This document shows, piece by piece, positions 35,401 through 49,900 of a stretch of 64,000 bases of DNA. The DNA lies in NCBI GenBank assembly GCA_903813345.2, contig CAIIXF020000009.1:2978001-3042000 (forward strand), in the 5' to 3' direction. Numbering within the stretch: the stretch's first letter is position 1; every line of letters begins with the position of its first letter. Origin of the DNA: Owenia fusiformis. Lineage: Eukaryota; Annelida; Polychaeta; Sabellida; Oweniidae. A program made the translations under genes and the position numbers. Below the pieces are notes generated by a model. That model worked only from the letters and a program-made list of their open reading frames with translations, was not told the DNA's origin and ran no database searches.

Positions 35401-37943
35401 AACAGTCTCCTGGGCTTATAATTTTTTATGAAAAATATAGAAATATCAACCAAATTAAATCATGAATATTCAAAAGAAGACACTTAATTCTGCAAGATAT
35501 AAAAACATCACAATTGTTCGAAGCAGGGGTAACATGCATTAAACCGATTCAATAAAATACAAGTCTAGATTTAGAGAAAGAAGTTCATCAGTTTACTGCA
35601 CTCATAATTTTTTTATGAAATATCACCCAAATTAAATTAAAATGACTATTCAAAAGAAGACATTGAAATCTAGCCTAAATAATGTAAAAAAAATTGTCAA
35701 AAGCAGGGGTAACACTTGAGTGATGAACTTCGTTCTCCAAATCGAGAATAGTCATTTGTTGAAAAATTACAGATGTTATAATTATTTTAAATATCATCAA
35801 TAATTCACTTTATTTTCATATTCAATACAATTTATATAATATTGCATGTGTTCAATATAGCAGAACTTAATTGATACCTTCTAAACCATACTATAACTGA
35901 TTTACTATGGGGAATTCATCTTAGGTGATTTTAAAGTGTGCCCTAATTTCCCTAAAATGGCGGCCATTTTTCAAAATTTTTTTCAAAATGGCCGCCTTCT
36001 ACCAAAAGTGTCATAGGACAGTGTGCCATGCTTATAGTATTCACATACCAAATATGAACAAAATCGCTCCACTACTTTTCGAGTTATAGTAAAATACATT
36101 TTTCAAAATTTTTGTCAAAATGGCCACCTTCTACCAAAAGTGTCATAGGACAGTGTGCCATGCTTATAGTATTCACATACCAAATATGAACAAAATCGCT
36201 CCACTATTATTTGAGTTACAGCAAAAATCGTAAAATGATGAGTAAAGGCTGCCATTCTTCAAGATGGCTACCATGTGCTTCTTTCATATCTACATTTGTA
36301 GCATTATTAAAGGGGCAATAAGGACTGTAGAGAAAAAAGGAAAGTTTTTTCATTTTTTCTGAGCTATCAAGGCAACATTTGGTTTAACATCTTCTTTGAC
36401 ATACCTATTTTCTTAAAACGTATGGATAAATTATCAATTTCAGCATTAAGAAGTGTAAATTCAGTTCAAAGCTTCAAAAAGGGGACTTCCACTTTTATAT
36501 TTTTAAGATCCACCCTGTTTCAAGAGGAATATGAGCTAAAATAATGTTTATCTAGGGGATTTCTTTGTAGATAATAAAAATAGATGTTAGTTTTGATGAA
36601 ATATCCAAACTTAAATATATTTTGACACTGGTCCATGATCGTTGAATGACCCCTCTGCACTAATTATTGCGCGGCCATTTTGAAAATCGGCTTTTGAGCA
36701 GAACTTCTTCTCCCATAGGGTATATGTGTACAAAATATGAACAAAATCGGGCCAACGGTATTTGAGTTATTGCCCGGATGGACGGACGGACGGACGGAGG
36801 CGTTCCCTATATCCCTCCGAACTTCGTTCGATGGGATAATAAATATCTCTCTAAAGGAGCATAGCACCAGTAGATTTTTATTAAGTTCTATCCTTCAGAG
36901 TTCCAAAAGTTAGTCAGCTATAGACTTTAAAGTTATACATCAAAGTTGTACAAATTCAAATTGAATACCATGAGTGGAAGACATTTTGATGACAAGATTT
37001 ATTTAAAAATTGAGGCCATGTGAAATAACTGATAGGTTGTTTTCTTGGTATTTTAATGACAAGTCGAGAAATATGTGGCATCCATCCACCAGGTTGCATG
37101 CTGATTAGCAGAAAATGAAAATAGACATGTAAAAATTACATTTAACATTTTTTCAAGAATCATAATTTCATAATTCCAGCCACATATTTCCAACCCTTTT
37201 TGTCAACACAGCCCTTGTGGGGGGGTCATGCCAAAAAAACACAGATTCAATGGATAGACAACCCAAATTTTAGATAAGCAGAAATAATCATTAATTTGGT
37301 TAAAATGAAAAACTAAGATTTTTAAAACTATTTACCAATGTACAGGGTGTCCTGAAAGTATGGGACCCCCTAGGCAGACATATACCAATGCCTTCACAGT
37401 ATGTGTCATATATCATTTTGAAGGTTATTCAGAATTACATTGACTTGCCCAGTGTCATGATTCAACTCTCAAATAGTGTTTGGCCAATGCCTTCACAGTA
37501 TGTGTCATATATCATTTTGAAGGTTATCCAGAATTACATTGACTTGCCCAGTGTCATGATTCAACTCTCAAATAGTGTTTGGCCAAGGTGAGGGAAGATA
37601 CTCCGTGGAAACTCTTCTTTGTTCTCTGTTTTAAGAGGATTTAAAATGCAACATGGCCAAGGAAAGACACACTTAATACTAATTTAGTGTAAAACAGAAC
37701 TTCAACTGTACCCAACAAAAACTAAATTTTGAAATGTCTGTAACCTTTTTCCAATTTGGGAATTGAAACACGATACTTGGCAAATCAAATAACTTTGGAT
37801 AAGCTTTAACACATGCTATGAGGGCATTGGTATATTCTGCCTATGTGGTTCCCATACTTTCCAGCAAATAGTATTTTCCAGTATATTTCCAATATTAGTA
37901 TTTTCCAATATATCCTTACAGGCCCGTAGCCAGGATTTGCCAA

Positions 37944-37981
<38 letters not shown>

Positions 37982-40900
37982 CAGTTTTCAAAAATTTCCA
38001 GGGGGGTTCACATTTGACAATTTGAGAAGTGCTCAAAATGGTGAAAAACTGCATGATTTTGAAAGAATTTTTGGCCAGGGGGGTTCCCCCGAACCCTGCG
38101 AACCCCCCTGGCTACGAGCCTGCCCTATATAATTTTGAATAATAAATCATTACCTCAAAGAGTTGAAAGACAGGAGAATCAAATTGTTCCGGCTAACTGA
38201 CTCTCTTTATAGTTCAATTTTCATGCCATTATCAAAATTGTGTTATCATTCATTGTTATCATTTTGAGTATATCGTTTTTGGTATCTCGTTAACACTGCA
38301 CAGTCTCACTTTGTTTTCACCTTATCAATACTCTACTGTTATGGGCATGGTCTGTTCTCCATGTTGTTTCATCAGGAAAGTTGATTTAACTGTCACATTA
38401 ATAGGTGATGGTGAATGGTGTAACGTTACACTTTCATTTTTGTTGATTGTTTCATAAAGTTGTAAATCTAAGCTTGATATTGTTGATGTAAGTATCCAGT
38501 AACCTTTGAAGCCAGTCATTTTTGCACCTATGGCAGGGAACATCTTGAGCCAACACAAAAAATCTGAAAAATTAGAAAAATACATGAATATTGATGTTAT
38601 ATTATAAGAAACTTGATAGGAAAAAAGATCATGTTTTCTGAAATCAATTTGAAAATATATCAATGGACTAGTTGTTAGAAATAATCTTGATTTACACCAT
38701 TAAATATTCAAAATTCAGTCAATGTGATATCATATTTGAAATCTACATATTTCTAGTAAATAGTAACTTATTCTACAAATATGGTTTCAAAAATGGTTTA
38801 TAAACTCTGAAAATTAATTTTCTTTGAACTGTTGAAAATGTTACTTCTAGGTTGGACAGATTCCTTTTAGACCTGTAGATCACATGTTATAAAACCATAA
38901 AAAGTGAAATATCTTTTCTTGTATTGGACAGATAACATTTTCTTTCACAGGACATACTTTAGGGTAATATGAATATTGATCCACTAAAACCATGGGCTTT
39001 TAAGAGAAGGGCATGCAACTCTGTGTTATAAACATGAGAACTTCAAAATGAGCAGTGCCATGCTTCCCTTTTTGATAATATTTCAAAGAGCTTTAAATAA
39101 ATAGATAAATGTATATGTTTTAGTATTATCTTGAAGAAAAATTAATTTTGAATATGTTTAAAGCAAAAAACATGATTAATCTCATTTAAACGTAAACAAA
39201 CAAAAAAACAGATAAGAAAGAGGTATCAAAATGTTCTCTTCAAATGTTGCACTGTGTGTAATAATTCAAGAAGACATTCGATCCAATAAAAAAATAATTT
39301 ATGGGAGAATGTTCACTTTCATTATTGCCATAATTGTGGTGAATTCCATTTTATATTAATCATCAACCTGTATGCAGATGAGATAATCATGTTTTTATTT
39401 TTGAGTTAAATCATACATGAAAAGTACAAAATAAGATTTTTCTGGAATTGGTACAGGAAGCATTTTTCTCCAATTTTTAAAACCCAAGGCAATACTTATG
39501 TCATGTATGAATGAAATATGGGAAGTCGCATACCCTTCTGTTGAAAGCCCATGACTAAAACTGATGAAAATTCAAGTTTAAGGGGATTTGTACTATAGCT
39601 GCCTTGTTATCTGACCTGAAATAGCTCGCCTGATGTCTATTTTCAAGTTATTTCAAAAATATTTAAACACATAATCATCACTTTAGATTTAAAGAGAGAA
39701 TCAGATCTAGCTGGCAAGCTTAACATATAAGCTTTTAAAGTATTTTTTGGCTCATATCAGTCCTTGTCAAGTCTATATTTTCCTCAAAATAATATTTTAT
39801 TCCAGGAAAATGAAAATTTTTACAATGATGTGTAGATTGGTAGGTCAATTGTACACGTTGCTTGCAATTCTACACCCATTATACTCTGATTCTGCCTTTA
39901 AATAAAGCTTAGGTCTAAGATGTAATTTTATGCATATAAAATACAATCAACATATTCAATATCCAGTCATATAATTGTCTAGGACTTTATTACCTAGCAT
40001 GACAAAATATTTAGAATGTTAAAGGCCCCATGTAAAGTTTGAAAATATGTTTTTTTCATTGATTTACTATTTTTCATGACTTAAAACATTATTTACATTA
40101 TTACATGGAAAAAAACTTTTCGTTTCAAATTTCCATTTTCAAATATTCCACTATCTGACTATATATTGCAAAACACATTGTCTTTTTAACACCATAGCGA
40201 AGATTGCACAGAGGACATACAATATGAATACTAATAATAAAATGTCATATTAAGTGTGCCAAGACAATCAATGATGTCCAATTATTATTGCTCATATAAT
40301 ATCTCGCATACCATGGATATATCTTGAGAATAACACATGGGTATATTACTGCCAACATATTGAAATAATCCACAGAACAATCAACTTTCAAAATTAGACA
40401 TAATCTATTCCTCAGCTAGCGAGGGGAAATGGGAATCCCATTGAGTCACTCAAGCGCCCACATGCCCTTGAACTAGGCAGCCAATCAGGTTCATGATAAA
40501 AAAAATTCAACAACCCATCAGATAACAGGTGGATTTTCCGGTATATTCTAACTTCAGATTAAATTAATTTCTCCGAAAATAATTAGATCGGTCAGTACAA
40601 TCGCAAAATTAACACTGAAAGCTGGGAATTGGGGACTTTTTCATTGGTAAAATATGAAGTATATATACAAGTAAATATGTGGTAAATCTCGATATTGCAA
40701 AAAGGTCAAGAGGGGCCATGGTAAAGTCTCCTTAAACTTTCAAAATAATCTAATGTTGATTTCCTTACTGTACTAGGAAAAGAAGCAAATATTATGTTTT
40801 AAATATTTCTGTAGCATTGGTTTCTACAAGAAATATAATTTTAAAATGCATTTTCTCTGAAACATTTTCATGCATTTATAGTTCTTTTCTTGCTTATTTG

Positions 40901-43900
40901 TCAATTTTTCTTAATTTTCTGACAAATGAAACGTGGACATGAGGATGAATTCTATGCATTGGTGTAAATGATCAAGATAAAAGTTAAGATCTAAAATTTA
41001 GTTTTAAATAAATTCACAATTTTTGAAAAACCTGAACTTCAAGAAACACTTTTTGAAATCAAAACCAAAAGTTTCATATATCTCATTTTGACAACTTTTG
41101 GTGAGACTACAAAATAAGGCAAAGTGTTTTAAACTTCATATGGGGCCTTTAAAAAGATGAAATTGAAGGTTTATCAATATCAAACAGTCTGTTTAAAATT
41201 TTAGATGATATACCAACTTCATTTAGTTACATGAAAACAAATAGTTTACCTAGTGTTCTCCATGAGAGGCTTTCATTTTGATCATAATTTCTCTTTTAGG
41301 TTGAGTCAACTGGTCAAGGCATTGTTGTTGGTCCCCTATTCTACTTTTGCAACAAGGCATTTCCTGAAAAAGTTATATATTTTTATTATTTTGTAAATCA
41401 TGTTATTCAGGATATTCTTTGATTTTGAAGAATATCATTTTTATCTACGAGGTGATCTACATGAGAGAGCGAAGCGAACCAGATATCAATATCACTGAGT
41501 AGATAAAAATGATATTCTGAAAAAATTATAAATGAAAACAACAGGCAAAACTAATGGAAAAATCATGAATTTAACAATGGAAAAGTTGAAAAGTCCCTAA
41601 AAACAACAGGCGATTTGGGTGATAACAACCCAGTGATATCAATATCACTGAGTAGATAAAAATGGTATTCTGAAAAAATTATAAATGAAAACAACAGGCA
41701 AAATTAATGGAAAAATCATGAATTTAACAATGGAAAAGATGAAAATACCCTAAAAACAACAGGCGATTTGGGTGATAACAACCTGTGAAAATCTCCCGTT
41801 GCCTTCTGCATTTCGTATTTACAGAATTTCCTCAACCAATAGAAATCTTGCCTGAGTTAAGGTCTCGGGAAGTTATCAGAAATTTCCACCAAACAGGAAA
41901 TGAAAAAAACATGTGGATTTTAGAATTTTTATAACAGAGTTCTGCTTTAACTTTCAATCATACTCCTGTATATTATTTACATGACCGGGATCACAATGGT
42001 CATGGTCAAAATTGACCACCAGTCAGGAAAGGTCACTGAACAGAAAATTCAAAATATTGTGTTCATTGACCTTTCGGAAATGCTAACTTTTAACTTTTTT
42101 CCGTCAGATTTTCAGAGAGCTGGAAAAGTTATTTCGGCATGGTAAAGGTCATTTTGACAATGACCATTGTGATCTTGGCCATGTAAATGTTATATGGGAG
42201 TAGTAGACTGAAGATCAAAGCAGAACTCTGTTATTTTACTTCAAAAAACTCTAAAATCCACATGGTTTTTCATTTCCTGTTTGGTGTATTTCTGATCATA
42301 GTCTAACTACCCCGAGACCTTATGTGACCATAATATAATTAATTAATGTTCGCTCAACACTCGGTCCAGAAATATTCCAAACTTTTTGATATGGAACTAC
42401 CTTGACTTTGTCGCAAACAAACAAACACTGTTACTGTTCAGCATTAATTTCTTGAATTTGCATAACACATGTAAGGTTACACCTATACTCACATAGCAAG
42501 CAAATTTAGTCTTGGGAAGTCACAAATATGACTGAGGCATTGCCGCACAGAGAGGGAGGATGACATTGAAACCCACAAAGTAAAACTGGTAGGCAGTAGG
42601 CACAATGAATCAGAGGCAGAATCAGGGAGTTCTGGAAATGCAAGAAGAAATAGCTATATATATAAATAGTTTTGCGCATGCGCAATATGACCCAAAATAC
42701 GGTCCCTAATTTTGAAACGACATGGGTCATTTGGAGGCTCTGACATCGAGCTGAACTCCAAGACATGATGCTATTTACATCAAATATACAATATTTATTA
42801 TCACATCAATATGTGATTAAATTTCTAGAATCCTATGTGCAATAAAAGACACTGAAATTTGATGATTGCCTCCTGAACTAAAAGAATTTCAAAAATCAAA
42901 AATTACACCATCATATTTCAAATTGTGTGTTTTCAAACTACGTTTTCTAACAGAAATACTACACTTACTTAAAAGCCGTGAATTCCATCGTAATCCCCTG
43001 GAATCTCTGAATCCAGTAAACATGATCGATTGATCTAAATATCCATGAATCTACTCTAAATCCGTTCAAATAGGCTGAGCCAGTTCAATTTGTTTTCAGC
43101 GCCATCGATACTTTAAAATTACCAACGAAAGGGAAAGACCCCTTGAAATCAACTAAAAAATGATGAAACAGTTAGCGATTATTGTTTTGTTTGACATTCT
43201 CTCTTGATCTTAAGTACAGTAATGCCAAGTTGGTGCTAAAACCCATCCACAAACAATTTATGAAAGACCGATGTTGTTGTTTTGTGGCTGAAATGCAAAA
43301 TTTAAAAAACAGGTCACGTGACTTTGGCATTTCAGCAATTTGGCGGATTCAAGAGTAGAAACCGCTCCAGATGATGGCTTCAAATTGGTATAAGAACTTC
43401 GAATTGATGCACAGTACGGCTGACTTCTACGTATTTAGATCATATGCATACGTTGAATTCAAGAATTAGTTGCTAAAAGGCTAAAAATACTGAAAACTTC
43501 GAGTCGAAAGACGACCCTCTTCAAAACCCAGGGCTTCACCATTTTGGGTAATTTTGACACGACAAGATGACTGGACCGTAATTGATACAAGTCTCCTGAC
43601 AAAAGTATTTATCCAGATATTTTTATATTTACACATCATATGTATTTTAGACTACATTTTATTTTGCAATAGATTTTTAACCACAGATCTCTAAGAAAAA
43701 AATTTGCCCAAAACATTCTGAACTAATGTTCCCTCAGATTTTTTTTTTGTCATCTTGCTGATTTTCTGATCACATATTTTTTTCGACGTGAAAAAATCAA
43801 TTCCCAACAAAAACTTAATGCGGGGATTGGGGACTACACGTCAATTTTATCATCTATTGGTTATTTTGTATCGGCTAACTACGGATTTCATCCGAGATTG

Positions 43901-46900
43901 AGTGTTTACAACTGCAGGGGACCATGTCAAAATCGATCCCTGAGAATTAACATTTTTTTCTGAAAATCAATTACTGCTGACTTAATGGCTGATAACTCAA
44001 GAAATATATAAGAATGGGCAATAAAACGTTCAAATCACGTCCGCGAGTAAAGTGGGGTGCTTTTTCTACTAAAATCACATAAATAACTAATCTCAGAAAA
44101 AAATGCCCAAAACATGTATACGACCCCAATTTTCCAAATTATCGAAACCTAGTTTCAAAACTTTTCTCTTTGAGGTCTTCTTTCTCACCCACCATACCTT
44201 ATTTAGCTTGTTATTTGTGAAATATAGTTACATCCCGATATCTCCAAACGTTTCCCTAAATATCAGCCAAAACCATTACGATTATCAATATTTAATATCA
44301 ATTTATGCACAGGTGTCATTTCACATGATTTTTCGAGGCGGGACTATATTCTGTAGAAAAGCACGATTTTCGCGTAGTTTTCACGTTAATGCCGAATCAC
44401 CGCGACAATTGATTTCTGGGTTTGGCTGCCCAGCTGCATGTTTGTTGCATATTACAGTACATACAGGGTGATCACTAAATTCTGGGAATTTATCTGTCAT
44501 TTCATTATTTTTTAACCAATTTACTTGAAATTTTCAAGGTAAATGGGGAATGTAATTTTGGGTTGGATAAAACAGTCTCATAGTCATCTGATGTCACAAT
44601 GGATAATTTTTGTTACTATAGCAACATGACGAATGGCGTAGCGGGTCAAGTAAAATAAAAATGAATTCAAATTTTGCTTGATCCAAAACTATGGTTAATA
44701 AATACCTATTTGGTGGACATATTTCTGTGATTTTTTTTATTTTTCAAATACTTCTAACTTTAGTTTCTAAAGTAACATCTTTATTGTTATATAAGAGTGT
44801 ACTTTGCTCTATTTCGTACCATTCATCAGCATCTCAAAGTCACAATCATGACCAAAAATAGCAGGGAGTTATCTTCCATTATGACTATGCTCCTTCCCAT
44901 CACTCAAGCTCCCCATACTACTCTTGAAGAATTAGGGTTCACACAAGTTATTACTGCCCCATATTCACCAGTCAATATTCACTAGATGAAGCACTATTAG
45001 GCTTCACTACATTTTGGGTGCTAAGGCATTATATGAGAGGTCATAAGTTTGATTCCGATAAGGAACTGATTTCAACGGCTTGAGCAAATCTTCAAGGGAT
45101 ACAAAGGGAGGACTGGAACACATCTTTATGGACTAAGTTTGTCAACAACGCATGTGCACCCAGGCTAATGGAAACAATCATAAATGAAATGATCCTCTCA
45201 GCAATGAAGAATACTTCTGAATAAATGACTTGAAGAGTAATGTTCTGCCTCCAGTACAAGTAGTTTGAAGCAACCATCTAGGCAAGATGAATATGTTTTG
45301 GTAGGAAATTTTCAAATTAACATCAGTCAAAATTTGCTGACCCGCGAACCACTTTTACTTTTTTTGTAATTACAATAAAATAAATTGTAGATGTGATATG
45401 TCTATGAAACATTGCTTGTCAATTCAGAATTATACAATGTACACTTGCTGAAAATTTCAACTCAAATGGTTGAAAAATCTTGAAATGGCAGACCAATTCC
45501 CAGAACTTAATGATCACCCTGTATTACAGTCGATTTTCCTAAAAGTATAAATAGAGATTAATTGTTAAAATAAAGATTTGTTTCCTATCTAAACAAGCAA
45601 TATAAATGTACTTCTTCGAAAGTATAATAGTGTAAACAAGAGTTAAACAAACAAAGCACAAATAGCAACCAATCAAAAAAAGAAAAATACCTCCTTCCAT
45701 GCTGCCTTATTTGGTCAAGCTCAAAGGTTGTATAGGGTCGCGTGGAACGAGTTGCTGGGAGACCGTTTTGTGCGGGAAGGGACGATGTTGGCTGGTTGGG
45801 CATCATCTCAACTTTTCTATCACAGGATATGCAGTTGAATTTCTGCACTAATTGTCTGAAATAAGAATATTAAAATTCATTTGAAATACATATTTTATGA
45901 TTCTTAAATATGTTAAGTTAAATTCGTTAAAGTTAAGTTAAATGATCTATCCAGATATCAACTCATATTTATGTGAAGCATAACTCAGATCTAAGAAAAA
46001 TTCTTGGATACTTTTAAAATAATCTAAGACTAAAATGTTATATAGTAGTCTAATATACAGTTACAGAGTTAAATTCAACTCAAATGGATTTTTCTGCAGT
46101 TCCTCAATTGATTTTATTTTTTCAAAGGAACTGTTAAGAATAAAGAAATAGCAAAGGACGATTCTCGGTTTGGAGAACGAAGTTCATCAATCTAAATGAG
46201 CATTATCCCTGCTTCGGACAAATTTGATTTTTTTTACATAATATAGATTTGAATGTCTTCTTTTGAATAGTCATAATTTAATTTGGGTAATATTTCTAGA
46301 TTTTTCGCCAAAAAAATATTAGCGCAGTACACTGATGAACTTTTTCCCCCAAATAGAGACTTGTATTTTATCGAATCGGTCTAATTGAACGTTATCCCTG
46401 CTTCAGACCAATTTGTTACTTTTACATCTTATAGATTTAAATGTCCTCTTTTGAATATTCATAGTTTAATTTGGGTAATATTTCTATATTTTTCATAAAA
46501 AACTAGATAACGGCAACTCCGCGGAGTAGCAAATCCCAACGAACAAAATATCAATTAGCGAATTCCAATCAATTATACTCATTACTTTGGTTAAAATTGA
46601 AAAAATTAGATTTTAGAATTGCGAATTCCTGCAAAGCAGCCATTTTGAATTTTCTGAGATACAAATCTGAAAAATAATACCATAATTGTGATCTACTCCA
46701 AAATTCCTTCAATTTGAGTATAATATAGCCATACTTTGAAGGGATCAAAAAATTATTGCGAAATCGTACATTAGACGGCCATTTTGAATTTTACGAGGCT
46801 AGAATCAGAAAAAATATACAATATTTGCAACCTACTCTTAATTGCCTTTCATTTTAGTATAATAAAGCTATACTTTAGAAAGATCTAAAAATTAGCCAAA

Positions 46901-49900
46901 ATTTCTGTTTTCCTGTCCCCCCCATACACGGCCCCTGGGGGTCAGGATGAAAAACACGGAATATATGTGAAATAGATAAATGTTGTGAATATACTTCCAA
47001 AATTTCAAACAATAATATTAATTACTTTGGTTCAGAATGAATAATTTATGATTTTTGCAAAAAGTCCCCTCATTTTTAAAGCGGCGGCCATCTTGAAAAT
47101 TTTTTTTTTGCGTAAAACTATTCACCAATATACATCTTTCCACTAAATATGAAGAAAATCTGTGTACTAGTATTTGAGTTATCTTCCGGACAGACGGACG
47201 GACTGACTGACGGACTGACTGACGGACGGACAGACGGACGGACGGAGGGCTTCACTATATCCCTACCGAACTTCGTTCGTTGGGATAATTATTAGCCCAG
47301 GAGACTTTTCTCCAAACCGAGAATCGTCCTTTGTGACTTTTGTCATTGTATTTCATTTTGTTTGCCAGAAAATCTGACTTTATTTGTGTTTAATTTATTT
47401 CACAGATAAACATTCAGAAATGTTATCTTAGGGCATACTGTATAGTATATCAAAATACTTTTACACAATGATTAATATTCAAACTTACTTTCTCAACCCG
47501 GCTGCCTCATCCTCAGCATCTGACCAAGTAGAATGTTGCTTTATCTTGCCTGCAAGGGCCTTTAGTCTACTTTCAAGCCATTCACGTAGTGGATCAAGCT
47601 CAAGTCTGTCTAATTTACCATCTAAGTCATTCTGCAGCTGGCCAAGTGCTTCCTTCCAACCCTCCTAAATACAACAATTAAAAAAACTAAATAAAATTAA
47701 ATAAAAATATTTTATGACTTTTGAATCATTGATTATGTAATCGTCATGTGAATAATATTTGAGATTGAGATTGTATCCTGTATCATAAACTGTTCAACCT
47801 CTGTTATGGAATTAAAAGATAAAAGTAGTAGATCATTTTTCCTAAAGAATGCCAAAAACTTATCTCAAATATACCAACTGTGACTTTTGTGATATCAAAA
47901 TTTATTGTTTACTCAATTTCATTCACTGGATCATGGAAAAACTGCTACATGCACTTACGTTTCCATTTAATTTCTCGAGTATTTCGTTGATCATTCTGTT
48001 AATATCGTTACATGTGCTGTCAAATGTGTTCCTGTTGACCTTGTTGTCTAGATGTTTCTTATCTGCTTTCTAAAACATAAAATGTTGAATTTATTCACTA
48101 AGAGGGTGATAAAATGACACAGTGTTCTCTTATTGTATATTAAATTATTTGTGGTATGAAATGAATTGTAATAATCATTTGGAAATTTTGTGAATAATTT
48201 GTTCTAATTTTCGGGAAATTCCTGAACTTTTCAAACCTAGAGTGCAAGAGGAATATAATTTATGAAAGGTAATCCCAAAGTCAGAATGAAATATTTGTTT
48301 TATTATTCACTCTCATGTTTCTCATTTATCTGGCAAAAGTGAGATGGGATATTAAAAAACAAAGTTTAAGAAATGTTCACTCTTTAAAAAGTACAGTCAT
48401 ACTCCACACACTCCACATTATTCATTGATAATCAATTTTAAGGTGATTGACAAGCTATTCTTACACACAAACTTTAAGAGTAAAAAAACTGATCATCTGC
48501 GAACTATATAACAAAATAAACTCACTGGTTCTACTTCTTGCTGTACAAACTCCTTATCTGCCTTGACCTCATCCAGTCGTGACGTTGTGCTGTATAAGTT
48601 CTGTATGTCCTTTCTCCTGTTATCATTCTCTTCAGTTAGGTTCTGTGTGATCTGGTTCAATTTCTCTATCTCTGCTTGTAGGTTGAGTATCGCTTCCTGG
48701 GCCCTTGATATTGCATCACTGTCCTATAAGTGAAAGTTAAGATTTGATTGATTACAGTTTGAATGGATAGTATTAAATTGTGACGAATTATGATTTTTCT
48801 GTCATAACAACATACTAGTAAGATGAAGTCAGTTGTGGAGTGAACATTTTAAGTATATATTTTTGTAACAAGTTTTTAAAATGTCAGAGGAACTTGAACA
48901 TATATTATGTCTTATAGTGATTATTCTCAATTTCCATTGTTTTTTGCCTTGAGTAGACAAACACACATTAGTAATATTATCGGTAAAGAAGAAATAGAAC
49001 ACAATCAAAGACATGTTAAAATTGTGGTGGAAAGCTTAAGAAATTACAGATTGGAAAAGCTTAGAAATGACTACATTATGATGTTTCATTATATCAGGAT
49101 GGTGAAATAGTTAAGAAGAAGAAACATAGGTAATGTTCAAAAGATTTCTTCAAATTCATAACCACCTTGAAATATGGACTGAAACAAAGAACTGACCGCT
49201 TCACTAGTTTGTACACCAGAATTCTGTGCCAGTTCTATGGTTTGTTTCAAGCGGTCGACAATCTCTTGGAAGTCCTTCTCTAGCTGTTCTGTCTTGTGTC
49301 TCATTTTAGACATCTGTCGATTAGTCTCCTGACCGAAATTCTTGAATTTAGTATTGAGATTTTTATGATCCTCAATCTCACGATTTAAAGTGTTTTCGAC
49401 TTTCTGTTGACGTTCATTTATTTTTTCAAACTGACGTCGGAATTCATCATCATTGTTTCCACCTTGACGAGAAACCAAAGATGGGGCTTCTTCTTGGGTA
49501 AAAGCACTATCTTCTCTTGAAGGCATATCGGGAGTTTTACTTTTGTTTCCAGGAGTTGGTGTCCGCATAGCATCATCAGAGTCATCATTCATGAAGCTCC
49601 AGTTTTCAGGTTCAATATCATGGACACTTGCCATTAAAGACATCTGTTGAAACTGGTCCTCAAGTTCTGCTAACCTTTCAGCAAGTTCAGCGATCTTGGT
49701 GGAGTATTGATCTTGATTATTAGATTCATCCTTATTATTAGTTAGATGTTTCAGTAGTTCATGAAGCTGGTTTTGAAGATTTTTGACGGTTTCTTTTAGT
49801 TCTTCAAGATCGGCAAAAGCTTGATCAATGCCGTTAAGCTGATGAAAGAATAAGCACAGTATAAAGCAAAGCAGAAAAGATATAGTATTATTGGGTTAGG

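Larger units (their letters stand above)
31592..45690. other. 14.1-kb intron of the QRICH2-like gene, filled with repeats
   Basis: Contains MITEs at 32094-32190 and 37919-38122, a small inverted element at 32938-33123, repeats at 35377-35758 and 35930-36842, a truncated mariner end with a 99-bp tandem duplication (37343-37866), a 1.13-kb inverted-ended element (40021-41150), a foldback (41858-42322), promoter-like motifs (42.67-43.35 kb) and a mariner element (44464-45521). The expected DUF4795 exon with a GD....M...L...H / (F/Y)GGS pattern was searched for by eye on the minus strand and not found. Confidence 0.6.

Noticed and set aside
37806-38054. Polyproline-containing frame
   Set aside because: Caused by the poly-G run inside a MITE.
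44103-44471. 122-codon + strand frame with hydrophobic stretches
   Set aside because: No recognisable domain or splice context; the composition is Phe/Ser-rich as expected from T-rich sequence, and its end runs into the mariner element at 44464.
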